Shown here: positions 7,339 through 14,831 of the stretch, piece by piece
How the letters are laid out: each line of letters begins with the position of its first letter
How positions within the stretch are numbered: position 1 is the first letter of the stretch
Source of the DNA: CAYFYJ01 sp964347415
GTDB taxonomy: Archaea > Aenigmatarchaeota > Aenigmatarchaeia > CG10238-14
DNA length: 18,233 nucleotides
NCBI GenBank assembly: GCA_964347415.1
Contig: CAYFYJ010000008.1
Location: 1 to 18,233 of the forward strand
Direction: 5' to 3'
The notes under the pieces: generated by a model
Databases searched by the model: none
What the model saw: the letters and a program-made list of their open reading frames with translations, nothing else
Told to the model about the DNA's origin: nothing
Position numbers and translations under genes: made by a program

Positions 7339-7386
7339 CCTATCCTTTTAAAATTGTGATTAGAAATACAAAAATCTTCTTATAAC

Positions 7387-8097
7387 TCATCTAATAGGTC
7401 TGTAATCATTTCGGTGAAACGTTTTTTTCCTTATAATATAATTAAAATAGAGTTTTAGGTATTTCCTTATCGATTTCATCCGACCCCATTTTTTTATTCG
7501 ACGATGTGAAGTGAGTGCTAATGTATTTTTGATTAAGACTATTTTTCCTTCTTTTGAGATCCTTTCTGATAGATCAAAGTCTTCAAGTGTATCCAAATAT
7601 TCGTTAAAACCACCTACTTCTTCAAACGCCTTTTTTCTGTATGCACAACATATCCCTGGTATTTGTGGTTTTTTTGATTTTATAGATCTCTTCATAAACT
7701 GATTAAATGACCAGTAAAGTGCGAAATCTTTAGCTTCTGGGCTTGTTGGGAGTACGTGACAAGCTACTCCGACGACTTTTTTAGTTCGAAAGGGCTTGCT
7801 AATCTCGGTCAGGCCATTGAACAAAAGTATTGTATCGGCATCTAAGAACAACAGTATCTCGCCTTTAGCAATTTTTGCTCCTTCATTCCTTCCTGCAGAA
7901 ACCCCCTTTTGTTTAACAGTAATAACCTTATCAGCGAATTTCCTCGCAATCCTAACTGTATTATCTTTACTCATCCCGTCTGCCACTATGATCTCGTATC
8001 CCCCTTTGTAATCTTGGTTCATTATGGATTTTAACGTTGATTCAATGTACCTTCCTTCGTTCAGGGTTGGTAATATCACTGATATCTCAGTTTTCAT
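7387..8097 (-). CDS. Family 2 glycosyltransferase
   Basis: A 236-residue GT-A fold enzyme that should move a sugar from a nucleotide- or dolichol-phosphate donor to an unknown acceptor. It begins with SVILPTLNEGRYIESTL, the usual GT2 nucleotide-binding strand and helix, followed by IIVADGMSKDNT. The metal-binding DxD is D86-A-D88 in LFLDADT. The acceptor-side acidic motif is LEDFDLSERI (171-180), matching the ED-x-D of many GT2 enzymes. There are no clear membrane helices except a weakly hydrophobic stretch, so it is probably peripheral. The basic C-terminus (KKTFHRNDYRPIR) could contact membrane lipids. It lies upstream of pheS and beside two radical SAM genes, which suggests surface glycan or lipid work; this is inference only. 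The promoter is at 8121-8127. Confidence 0.85.
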   Translation of the reverse strand: MKTEISVILPTLNEGRYIESTLKSIMNQDYKGGYEIIVADGMSKDNTVRIARKFADKVITVKQKGVSAGRNEGAKIAKGEILLFLDADTILLFNGLTEISKPFRTKKVVGVACHVLPTSPEAKDFALYWSFNQFMKRSIKSKKPQIPGICCAYRKKAFEEVGGFNEYLDTLEDFDLSERISKEGKIVLIKNTLALTSHRRIKKWGRMKSIRKYLKLYFNYIIRKKTFHRNDYRPIR

Positions 8098-8120
8098 AGA
8101 TTAATTAATTAATATCTAAG

Positions 8121-8127
8121 ATAAAAA
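8121..8127 (-). promoter_or_regulatory. TATA box of the glycosyltransferase gene
   Basis: On the minus strand the segment reads TTTTTAT, centred about 27 bp before the ATG at 8097. The leader between them is AT-rich with no Shine-Dalgarno site. Confidence 0.5.
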
Positions 8128-8156
8128 GTTAACGAGCAAACTTTTATATCAATATT

Positions 8157-9326
8157 TTAATACCCCATGAGACCGCAACATCGAGAACATATTGGAAAAA
8201 CACCATTTTTGCAACTTCTTAAGGCCCGTCTGAGTGCTCGATGTTTTTCTCCATTGTATATATCAAGAATGCTCGATTCTTTGATATTCCCCGTAACAAA
8301 ATCCGGAAAATCCCGACAGTTGACAACATCACCATTAGGCATCACATCGACTTGGAACCATGGCGCATGACATTTTCGCCATCCAAGAAAGTTCTCTGGT
8401 TCATGGTAATATTTTCGAATCTCGTTTAGTTTGAGTTCTGGCACAAACATAATAGGTGTTTTGAATTCCCCAGATTTAATTTTTCGGACTTGATCAATGA
8501 TTTTATTTATACCTAAATTAGTGGTATCACGAACATACCCTTTCCATGCAAAAGGTGTGATACCCAATGATTTTTGAAGTATTTTTGTGTGTTTTTGTCC
8601 TATATATTCTCTAGTAAACCACGAATAATAAATCACAATACCATCGGGTTTTAGTTTTTCTACTTCTTTCACTGTTTTGGCCAGTACAGATTCATTAGTT
8701 TTTGAGATTGTTGTAATCATATGAAATGCAGGTTTTTTCTTACCCATCTCTTTTTTTAGCTTCTGAATCTTTTTTACACCTTCAATCACAGTATCGAATG
8801 CTCCGGGTAATCCCCGACATTTATCATGAATTCCTCTAGGTCCGTCGAGAGATACACATAGCATATCCCACCCATTTTGAACCATTGTCCCAGCATTTCT
8901 TTTTAATCCAACACCATTCGTTACTATTTGAACAGTAAGTCCTTTTTGTTTTATGTAATTAACAAGAGGAACAAGTGGTTTGTAAAGGAACGGTTCCCCA
9001 CCAGTTATATAAACATGAACTTTTTTTGGGGCAACATCATCTATGACTTTTTTATAAACCTCAAGGGGAACCTCTCCCATAACTTTTGGTGTACCTTCTC
9101 GGGCATTATATCCCCTCTTCCCCCATTGCCCACAAATTGCGCATCTATGATTACAGCGGTGAGTAATTCGTAGGCTCAGTAACCAAAGAGAATTACTCCT
9201 ACCATCCTTTTTTCTATAGTCTAAGTTTGTCTGGATGTACTTTTTGTATACACCTCTAGTAAAACTCTTGAAGAGTTTCGGGTTTCTGCTGACAGCATGA
9301 AGGAATTGTGTTGGAATTTTTCGCAT
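8157..9326 (-). CDS. Radical SAM/SPASM protein, function unknown
   Basis: A 389-residue radical SAM enzyme. The cluster motif is C58-x3-C62-x2-C65 (CNHRCAIC), followed by the SAM-binding GGEP at 109-112 (YITGGEPF) and by SLDG at 159-162. The C-terminal third is a SPASM-type region with Cys319, Cys337, Cys372, Cys380, Cys383 and Cys384, enough for one or two auxiliary [4Fe-4S] clusters; the MPNGDVVNCRDF element and the GNIKESSILDIYNGE turn are typical. The N-terminus is basic with aromatic residues and might bind a membrane or an acceptor. SPASM enzymes modify peptides, proteins, cofactors or lipids. No small precursor peptide gene was found beside it, which makes a peptide substrate less likely. 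No convincing TATA box was found at the expected distance. Confidence 0.88.
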   Translation of the reverse strand: MRKIPTQFLHAVSRNPKLFKSFTRGVYKKYIQTNLDYRKKDGRSNSLWLLSLRITHRCNHRCAICGQWGKRGYNAREGTPKVMGEVPLEVYKKVIDDVAPKKVHVYITGGEPFLYKPLVPLVNYIKQKGLTVQIVTNGVGLKRNAGTMVQNGWDMLCVSLDGPRGIHDKCRGLPGAFDTVIEGVKKIQKLKKEMGKKKPAFHMITTISKTNESVLAKTVKEVEKLKPDGIVIYYSWFTREYIGQKHTKILQKSLGITPFAWKGYVRDTTNLGINKIIDQVRKIKSGEFKTPIMFVPELKLNEIRKYYHEPENFLGWRKCHAPWFQVDVMPNGDVVNCRDFPDFVTGNIKESSILDIYNGEKHRALRRALRSCKNGVFPICSRCCGLMGY

Positions 9327-9445
9327 TGATTATCACAAATTTTAGCGTAATTTTTCTAGTTCTGAAAAAATATTTGTTATTAAACAATAAATTTCTTTAA
9401 TTCTGATTATCCCAGTTGTATGGCATGAAGTTATAATCCGAAGGT

Positions 9446-9454
9446 CTTAATATT
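9446..9454 (+). promoter_or_regulatory. TATA box of the B12-domain radical SAM gene
   Basis: CTTAATATT is centred about 27 bp before the ATG at 9477. A GTGAG 13-17 nt before the start is too far for a good ribosome site. The remaining divergent spacer (9327-9445) shows only AT-rich sequence. Confidence 0.45.
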
Positions 9455-9476
9455 TTTTTGTGAGTAAATATATTCA

Positions 9477-10901
9477 ATGAAAATAGTTCTAATCAATGTC
9501 ACTTCAATATTTGGACCTGTCAGAGCAGAAGCGTCTTGGCCACCTTTAGGAATACTCTACTTAGGAACTTTACTTAAGCAAAAATCACACGATGTTTACT
9601 TATTTGATCAAACAGCCGAAAATGCCTCAATTGAGACTACAGTAAATTGGATATTGAAGAAGGATCCTGATATCGTCGGATTATCGACTTTGACTAGTTC
9701 TGGAATCATGGCATCAGAAATATCTAGACTCTTGAAAGAACAAAATCCACATATAAAAATCGTCTGGGGCGGGATTCATGCAACGTTCAACGACAAGAGA
9801 ATTCTTAGCAAATATAGTTCCCCCGATTTTATCGTTAAAAAAGAGGCAGAACAAAATTTTTTAGAACTAGTCGACTCTATTGAAAAAGGAAAAATTTTTG
9901 ATGATATAAAAGGTATTACATTCAGAAATAACGGTAAAATCATTAGTACTCCTGATAGACCATTAATAAAGGATTTAGACGCATTACCATTCCCTGATAG
10001 AAGCTTATTGAAATTGAAATATACTTCAAAGATTAACGAGATAATATTCTCTCAAAATTTCACTTCAATATTATCTTCAAGAGGTTGCCCCTTTTCTTGT
10101 AATTTTTGTTCTTGTTCAGCTTTTGCCGATAGATTTTGGAGATATAGATCACCGGAAAATGTTGTAGATGAATTAGAACTTTTAGTGAACCAAGGATACG
10201 ATCAAGTTGTATTCGTTGATGATAACTTTACTCTAAACCAAAAAAGAGTTGTAAAAATATGTAAACTCATGAAAGAAAGAAAGATTAAGATAGATTGGTT
10301 TTGTGAGGGAAGAGTCGACCAATCTTCTTTTGAAATGTTAAAACACATGAAAAAAAGTGGTTGCAAGGCAATATATTTAGGTATAGAAAGTGCCAACGAA
10401 AGAATACTCGAATATTACAACAAAAAAATAAGTTTATCACAATCCAAAAGAGCAGTGAGAAATGCAAAAAAAGCTGGTTTAAATACTATCGGTACATTCA
10501 TTGTTGGTGCACCAAATGAATCTGAGAATGAAATTAAAAAAACTTTATCTTTCGCACAAAAATTAAATGTTGATTTCCCTCAATTTAATATTCTGTCAAT
10601 AACTCCTGGCATGCCTATTTGGAATGAATTAAGGGATAAAGGATACATCGACGAAAGTATATCTTGGGAAAAACATGTATTTATTCCAGAAATTATTCCA
10701 GATAGTATTCCAATTGATAAAGTTAAACAGATGATAAAAGAAGCCTATAAACAATTTTTATTCAGAAGAGGTTTTATTCTAGAACAAGTCTATAAGACTT
10801 TAACAAACTCTTTCAGAATTAAAATCATTCTAAGAAACATTCATAATGAAAATTTAAAAAATGTCAGTAGGATGTATGACAATGTTTATGGGAATCAATG
10901 A
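9477..10901 (+). CDS. B12-binding-domain radical SAM protein, function unknown
   Basis: A 474-residue class of enzyme with an N-terminal cobalamin-binding Rossmann domain (about residues 1-140; PPLGILYLGTLLKQ and VWGGIHATF) and a radical SAM core. The cluster motif is C204-x3-C208-x2-C211 (CPFSCNFC), with VVFVDDNFT and LGIESANERILEY following as in this superfamily. The first domain has no DxHxxG motif, so cobalamin may bind without a His ligand, as in many relatives. Such enzymes make methyl transfers or C-C bonds on lipids, hopanoids, GDGTs, phosphonates or RNA; the substrate cannot be told from sequence. It is transcribed away from the SPASM gene and overlaps the convergent trpS by 7 bases. 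By eye it is more AT-rich than its translation-gene neighbours. Confidence 0.88.
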   Translation: MKIVLINVTSIFGPVRAEASWPPLGILYLGTLLKQKSHDVYLFDQTAENASIETTVNWILKKDPDIVGLSTLTSSGIMASEISRLLKEQNPHIKIVWGGIHATFNDKRILSKYSSPDFIVKKEAEQNFLELVDSIEKGKIFDDIKGITFRNNGKIISTPDRPLIKDLDALPFPDRSLLKLKYTSKINEIIFSQNFTSILSSRGCPFSCNFCSCSAFADRFWRYRSPENVVDELELLVNQGYDQVVFVDDNFTLNQKRVVKICKLMKERKIKIDWFCEGRVDQSSFEMLKHMKKSGCKAIYLGIESANERILEYYNKKISLSQSKRAVRNAKKAGLNTIGTFIVGAPNESENEIKKTLSFAQKLNVDFPQFNILSITPGMPIWNELRDKGYIDESISWEKHVFIPEIIPDSIPIDKVKQMIKEAYKQFLFRRGFILEQVYKTLTNSFRIKIILRNIHNENLKNVSRMYDNVYGNQ

Positions 10902-11992
10902 ATAAAATCAAGTTTTGAGGTCATCTTCTTTGCTTTCTCAAAATTCTTCTCAAACTCTTTCATGAATTTAGTCAACTTTTCGCAAGTAATATCTTTTATC
11001 TCACCAGTAGTCATCTTTCCAGATTTGTACTCATCGTAAATTCTTTTCAATTTTTTATCGTCTTCGATAAAATGCTGTGCCAACAACTGGAAAGACATAT
11101 CTCTTTCTGGGACTGCGCCATACTTCCTGTGATCAGCCAAACTCTTCCTCGCCCCCGATAGAGCTCTTTTAACCTTCTTACAGGCCGCATCAATATTATC
11201 TGGGATCGTGATGCATGAATGTGGTTTTGATTTACTCATCTTCAAATCTCCGTCAAGAGAAGGAGTAAACTTATGATAAAGACCAGAAGGCGGAACAAAA
11301 TTAAAAGTAGATTTAGTCCTGTTAACGATATCTCTTGACAATAAAACATGGGGGGATTGATCCGGTCCAACTGGAATGACACCTGGCATCCTTTTCTTTA
11401 ACTGTGGGAATAGAATATCCCCTGCCTGTAATAAAGAAGACATTATTCTGGATGGTTCAGCGCTACCATATATCGCTCTGAATTCATTCAAAGTAATCTT
11501 TTTCGAGAAGATATAGCCAAGGTTTTTTACTTTTTCGTTAGTGGATTGGAAATAGAATACGGTTTTTTTTGGGTCTAAGCCTAAAGCGATGTAAGCAGGG
11601 ATGTGGAAGTCTAAAGCCCTTTGCCTGCCTTCTTCCAAAGAAACCCCTCTTGTTGCAGAAGCTTCTAAATCTGCAACTAGCACAAAACTCTTCGCTCCAT
11701 GTTCTTGGAAGTATCTCATGTTTTCGATAACAAGTTTTGTTCCCAAATGAATTTTTTCAAGAGTAGGCATTATCCCTGTCAAGGCATAGAATTCCTTTTT
11801 TTGGTTGATTGCATTCACAACCTTACCTAGATCTGTGTGCGCAAAAACAACCCCCCTCCTCATGAGCTTGTTTGGTTTTGGAATCTTGGATAGTAATATG
11901 TCTGAGAAAGGTTCTAACCCATACTGACCGATTAGTTTCTCATAATCTTTGACTAAAAAAGATCCCCAAGGGTCTATTGTTATTTTTGCCAT
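10895..11992 (-). CDS. trpS: Tryptophanyl-tRNA synthetase
   Basis: A 365-residue class I synthetase of the archaeal/eukaryotic type. The opening DPWGSFLVKDYEKLI, LMRRGVVFAHTDL, and TGIMPTLEKIHLGTKLV in order match archaeal TrpRS, and the KMSKS loop is present exactly (LKMSKSKPHSC). The HIGH motif reads HLGT, with Thr in place of the last His. VGPDQSPHVLLSRDI stands where archaeal enzymes commonly have IDQDPH. The start is ATG 11992, because the TATA box at 12010-12017 lies just upstream. An in-frame extension to 12166 would read through that promoter, lacks any conserved sequence, and is rejected. Its 3' end overlaps the convergent radical SAM gene. Confidence 0.95.
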   Translation of the reverse strand: MAKITIDPWGSFLVKDYEKLIGQYGLEPFSDILLSKIPKPNKLMRRGVVFAHTDLGKVVNAINQKKEFYALTGIMPTLEKIHLGTKLVIENMRYFQEHGAKSFVLVADLEASATRGVSLEEGRQRALDFHIPAYIALGLDPKKTVFYFQSTNEKVKNLGYIFSKKITLNEFRAIYGSAEPSRIMSSLLQAGDILFPQLKKRMPGVIPVGPDQSPHVLLSRDIVNRTKSTFNFVPPSGLYHKFTPSLDGDLKMSKSKPHSCITIPDNIDAACKKVKRALSGARKSLADHRKYGAVPERDMSFQLLAQHFIEDDKKLKRIYDEYKSGKMTTGEIKDITCEKLTKFMKEFEKNFEKAKKMTSKLDFIH

Positions 11993-12009
11993 ACTAATCA
12001 CTATTTTAG

Positions 12010-12017
12010 TTTTATAC
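12010..12017 (-). promoter_or_regulatory. TATA box of trpS
   Basis: The minus strand reads GTATAAAA, centred about 22 bp before the ATG at 11992. It shares a 94-bp divergent spacer with the metalloprotease promoter. Confidence 0.55.
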
Positions 12018-12054
12018 CTTAAGTTTCTTAACTCCACATAATCTTTAAATAGAA

Positions 12055-12063
12055 AAAATATAT
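12055..12063 (+). promoter_or_regulatory. TATA box of the metalloprotease/S6e/aIF2-gamma run
   Basis: AAAATATAT is centred about 28 bp before the ATG at 12087. No strong Shine-Dalgarno site precedes that ATG, so this promoter also looks leaderless. It may drive the whole co-directional run to hppA. Confidence 0.55.
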
Positions 12064-12086
12064 GCCTATAACCCAATAATTCTGTT

Positions 12087-13022
12087 ATGAAACTAAAACT
12101 TGAAAAGCACATGTATTTTAAGGGCAAGGAGGCTCGCATAATTTCCAGGGCACTCAATGACGTCATAAAAGAATTCGGCAGAAGAACTAGGGTGAAAAAA
12201 TTTAAAAAAATACGAATTTACATCACAAAGAACCCGGTCCAAGTCTGTAAAAAGATTGTTATGCCTAAAGTTAAATTATCCCGGCATGGGGAGATGAGAG
12301 AATGGATTTGTGAGAATGCTTCAAGTTTTTCCTACTGGGATAAAGGGCTTACACCAACAATAATGATGGATGCCAATGAGAGGATTTTTCAAGAGTTAAA
12401 TTATCCAGCAATACAAGGTCTTTTTGCACATGAACTCATGCACCTACTCAATAAACTGGACGGTATCGAGGATGAATTGGAATATGAAGCAGAAAGAGCA
12501 GCGACTAACATGTTTAGGTTATTGGAAAAAGAAATCAAACCATTTACTATAGATAAACTACTTAGTTCCTTGATTAGAATTACTACCTCAAGCTTACTTT
12601 TCATTAAAGATATTTTTGCCAACACAAGAGCGATGAGCTTTGGTTTTGATGATGAGTTGTATGCGAACTACAAGGTTACTTTATCTGATGTTAAAAAGGA
12701 AATAAAGTTTACAGATGGTTACATAATAAAAACACTCAAAAATGGTCGAATGCATGCTCTCGATGATGCTTTCACGGTTTATCTGGGTTTAAATATAAGT
12801 TGGGTAGCTTTTAAAATGTTCCACAATAAAATGTATTACTATTTACAAGATATGGCGAGGATAAAACTCCCTAATGTCATAAAAAAACAATGCAAGCCAA
12901 TAATAAAAGAAATGTTGAAATTGAGATCGGCGAGCGATAAAAAGCAAATAGCAAAGATTTTAAGATTAACCCAACAAAACTATTTCAATGTTGTAAAGCA
13001 TTATAGTAAGAAAATAAAGTGA
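12087..13022 (+). CDS. Uncharacterised HExxH metalloprotease-like protein
   Basis: I do not recognise this 311-residue protein, but it carries a zinc-protease motif: His115-Glu116-x-x-His119 in GLFAHELMHLLNKLDG. A cluster of acids follows (E130, E132, E134, E136 in EDELEYEAERAA); one of these, most likely in the EAERAA helix about 15-17 residues on, could be the third zinc ligand, giving a gluzincin-like site. The C-terminal half is helical and basic, with aromatic-rich YYYLQDMARIK and a QNYFNVVKHYSKKIK end. There is no signal peptide or clear membrane helix, so a cytosolic role is likely. It is 4 bases before S6e and may be co-transcribed with it, which hints at a ribosome- or quality-control-linked job (inference). 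Activity is unproven; it could be a non-catalytic relative. Confidence 0.6.
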   Translation: MKLKLEKHMYFKGKEARIISRALNDVIKEFGRRTRVKKFKKIRIYITKNPVQVCKKIVMPKVKLSRHGEMREWICENASSFSYWDKGLTPTIMMDANERIFQELNYPAIQGLFAHELMHLLNKLDGIEDELEYEAERAATNMFRLLEKEIKPFTIDKLLSSLIRITTSSLLFIKDIFANTRAMSFGFDDELYANYKVTLSDVKKEIKFTDGYIIKTLKNGRMHALDDAFTVYLGLNISWVAFKMFHNKMYYYLQDMARIKLPNVIKKQCKPIIKEMLKLRSASDKKQIAKILRLTQQNYFNVVKHYSKKIK

Positions 13023-13026
13023 TTTG

Positions 13027-13599
13027 ATGCCAAACTTTCAGTTCATAGTTTCAGATCCAACAAAGAGAAAAGCTTACAAGATAGAAGTAGACCAGGATAA
13101 AGCCATGGGCCTAGTTGGGAAGATGATTGGACAAAAGTTTAATGGTGATATCTTAGGTTTATCTGGCTATGAACTGCAGATTACTGGTGGAACTGATAAA
13201 GATGGGTTCCCTATGCATTTCCAAGTTCACGGGCCCGGAAGAAAAAAAGTAGTCTTATCCCATCCACCCGGTTTTCATCCTGAAATGAAAGGTCAAAGAA
13301 AGAGGAAGATGGTTAGAGGCAATACAATTTCTAGGGATATCAGACAGATTAACTGTAAAATCGTAAAGGTTGGGACCAAACCTCTGGATCAGTTAATTAA
13401 AAAAGAAGAAAAACCAAAGGAAGAAGCTCCAACAGAAGAAAAGAAAGTAGAAAAAAAAGAGGAAAAACCCAAGGAGAAGAAACCAGCAGAAGAGCCTAAG
13501 AAGGAAGAAAAAGTAGAAAAGAAAAAAGAAGAGGCAAAACCTGAAGAACCAAAATCAAAGGAAAAACCAAAGAAAGAAGAAAAATCTAAAGGAGGTTGA
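13027..13599 (+). CDS. rps6e: Ribosomal protein S6e with a long Lys/Glu/Pro-rich tail
   Basis: The small-subunit protein has an N-terminal core of about 124 residues: MPNFQFIVSDPTKRKAYKIE, then the family-typical LSGYELQITGGTDKDGFPMH and GPGRKKVVLSHPPGF with the basic RKRKMVRGNTIS. Residues 125-190 are almost only Lys, Glu and Pro with a few Ala, probably disordered. Most archaeal S6e proteins stop near the end of the core, so the tail is unusual though not unique. ATG 13027 is preferred over TTG 13024 because it gives the standard MP start. A partial site AGTGAT lies directly upstream. It overlaps the next gene by four bases. In archaea this gene is often next to aIF2-gamma, as here. Confidence 0.93.
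   Translation: MPNFQFIVSDPTKRKAYKIEVDQDKAMGLVGKMIGQKFNGDILGLSGYELQITGGTDKDGFPMHFQVHGPGRKKVVLSHPPGFHPEMKGQRKRKMVRGNTISRDIRQINCKIVKVGTKPLDQLIKKEEKPKEEAPTEEKKVEKKEEKPKEKKPAEEPKKEEKVEKKKEEAKPEEPKSKEKPKKEEKSKGG
13591..13595 (+). promoter_or_regulatory. GGAGG abutting the TTG start of aIF2-gamma
   Basis: GGAGG is the strongest Shine-Dalgarno-like sequence in this region but touches the proposed TTG start (13596) with no spacer. The next in-frame ATG or GTG lies inside the G1 region, so the start is ambiguous. Coupling to S6e termination at 13597-13599 may matter. Confidence 0.45.
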
Positions 13600-14831
13600 G
13601 GAAGTTCCCGAAAAAAACAACTCCTAAACTCACTCCTGAAATAAACATCGGGATGGTTGGCCATGTGGACCATGGAAAATCTACTTTGGTCGAAGCTTTA
13701 ACAGGAAAGTGGCCCGCGTCTCATTCTGAAGAATTGAAACGTGGTATCACAATACGTCTCGGTTATGCTGACGCTACATTTTATAAATGTTCCAAATGCA
13801 AAACTTATCTAACTTCAGAAAAATGTCCTAAATGTTTTAAGAAAGCGAAACCACTCAGAACCGTATCTTTTGTTGATGCACCAGGTCATGAGAGTTTAAT
13901 GGCGACTGTTCTCACTGGATCAGCTCTAATGGATGGTGCCATTCTAGTCATAGCAGCGGACGAGAAATGTCCTCTGCCCCAAACAAGAGAACACCTAACT
14001 ACTCTTGAACTCTCAGGTATCAAAAATATAATCATAGTCCAGAACAAAATTGACCTTGTGACTCCTGAAAGAGCAAAAAAAAGTTATGAGGAAATAAAAG
14101 GATTTGTTACGGACAGGGTCCCCAAGAATACCCCTATAATACCAGTTTCTGCCCAACAAAAAATCAACATTGAATATTTGGTCGAAGCCATCGAGAATTT
14201 CATACCAACCCCAAACAGAGATCTTAATGCCAATCCTAAGATGTTAGTGGCAAGGAGCTTTGATATTAATAAACCAGGATTTACACCGGATAAACTTCGT
14301 GGTGGAGTCATTGGTGGTTCGATAGTTCAGGGCAAATTCAAAGTTAAACAAGACATAGAAATTAGACCAGGCATCAGGATTGGGGACAAATGGAAACCGA
14401 TAACAACTAAAATCGTTTCCATGGAAAAAGCCGGGGAAAAATTAGAAGAGGCAGGTGCCGGTGGATTATTAGGAATTCAGACTAAATTAGATCCATATTT
14501 TACAAGAGCCGATGGTTTGGTTGGCAATGTTGTAGGTGTTCCAGGAAAAGTACCATCAGTTTGGCAGAAATTTAAACTCAAAACAAAATTACTCGAAAGA
14601 GCTGTTGGTACAAAAGAAATGAATGAAGTCAAAGTAATAAGACCAGAAGAAATCTTGATGATTAATGTTGGAACAGCCAGATCGATAGGAACAGTTACAA
14701 AGATTCATAAAAATGAGATAGGGATGGAATTAAAGATACCGATTTGTGCCGATAAAAAAGATAGAATCGTTCTTTCAAGACAGATATTGGGCAGATGGAG
14801 ATTAATCGGTTATGGGGAAATAGTAGAATGA
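13596..14831 (+). CDS. Translation initiation factor 2 subunit gamma
   Basis: The GTPase core subunit of archaeal aIF2, which brings initiator Met-tRNA to the small ribosomal subunit. Of 411 residues, G1 is GHVDHGKS (22-29), switch 1 is HSEELKRGITIRLGYAD, the zinc knuckle has Cys65, Cys68, Cys77 and Cys80 (CSKC, CPKC), G3 is DAPGH (94-98), and G4 is NKID (150-153). Beta-barrel domains 2 and 3 follow, with ARSFDINKPG at the start of domain 2. Length is typical. The start is the TTG at 13596, overlapping the S6e stop as TTGA: no other ATG, GTG or TTG lies between it and the G1 motif apart from ATG inside that motif. The first 14 residues are basic. Its stop overlaps the next gene as ATGA. Confidence 0.96.
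   Translation: MRKFPKKTTPKLTPEINIGMVGHVDHGKSTLVEALTGKWPASHSEELKRGITIRLGYADATFYKCSKCKTYLTSEKCPKCFKKAKPLRTVSFVDAPGHESLMATVLTGSALMDGAILVIAADEKCPLPQTREHLTTLELSGIKNIIIVQNKIDLVTPERAKKSYEEIKGFVTDRVPKNTPIIPVSAQQKINIEYLVEAIENFIPTPNRDLNANPKMLVARSFDINKPGFTPDKLRGGVIGGSIVQGKFKVKQDIEIRPGIRIGDKWKPITTKIVSMEKAGEKLEEAGAGGLLGIQTKLDPYFTRADGLVGNVVGVPGKVPSVWQKFKLKTKLLERAVGTKEMNEVKVIRPEEILMINVGTARSIGTVTKIHKNEIGMELKIPICADKKDRIVLSRQILGRWRLIGYGEIVE

Noticed and set aside
6755..7351. 198-codon open frame on the plus strand
   Set aside because: It is antisense to pheS, Ser/Phe/Leu-rich as expected from the complement of a Lys/Glu-rich gene, and resembles no protein.
9327..9476. Possible small RNA or peptide gene in the 150-base spacer
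   Set aside because: Only AT-rich sequence and a promoter for the downstream gene are visible; no convincing ORF with a ribosome site or stable hairpin.
11993..12166. N-terminal extension of trpS back to 12166
   Set aside because: It has no TrpRS similarity, crosses the TATA boxes of both divergent genes and overlaps the start of the metalloprotease gene; ATG 11992 gives the standard beginning.
13389..13673. Ser/Phe-rich minus-strand frame
   Set aside because: It is the complement of the purine-rich S6e tail and a composition artefact.
14795..14827. Upstream start for the PIN gene
   Set aside because: It is inside aIF2-gamma; the ATGA overlap at 14828 begins the PIN domain exactly.
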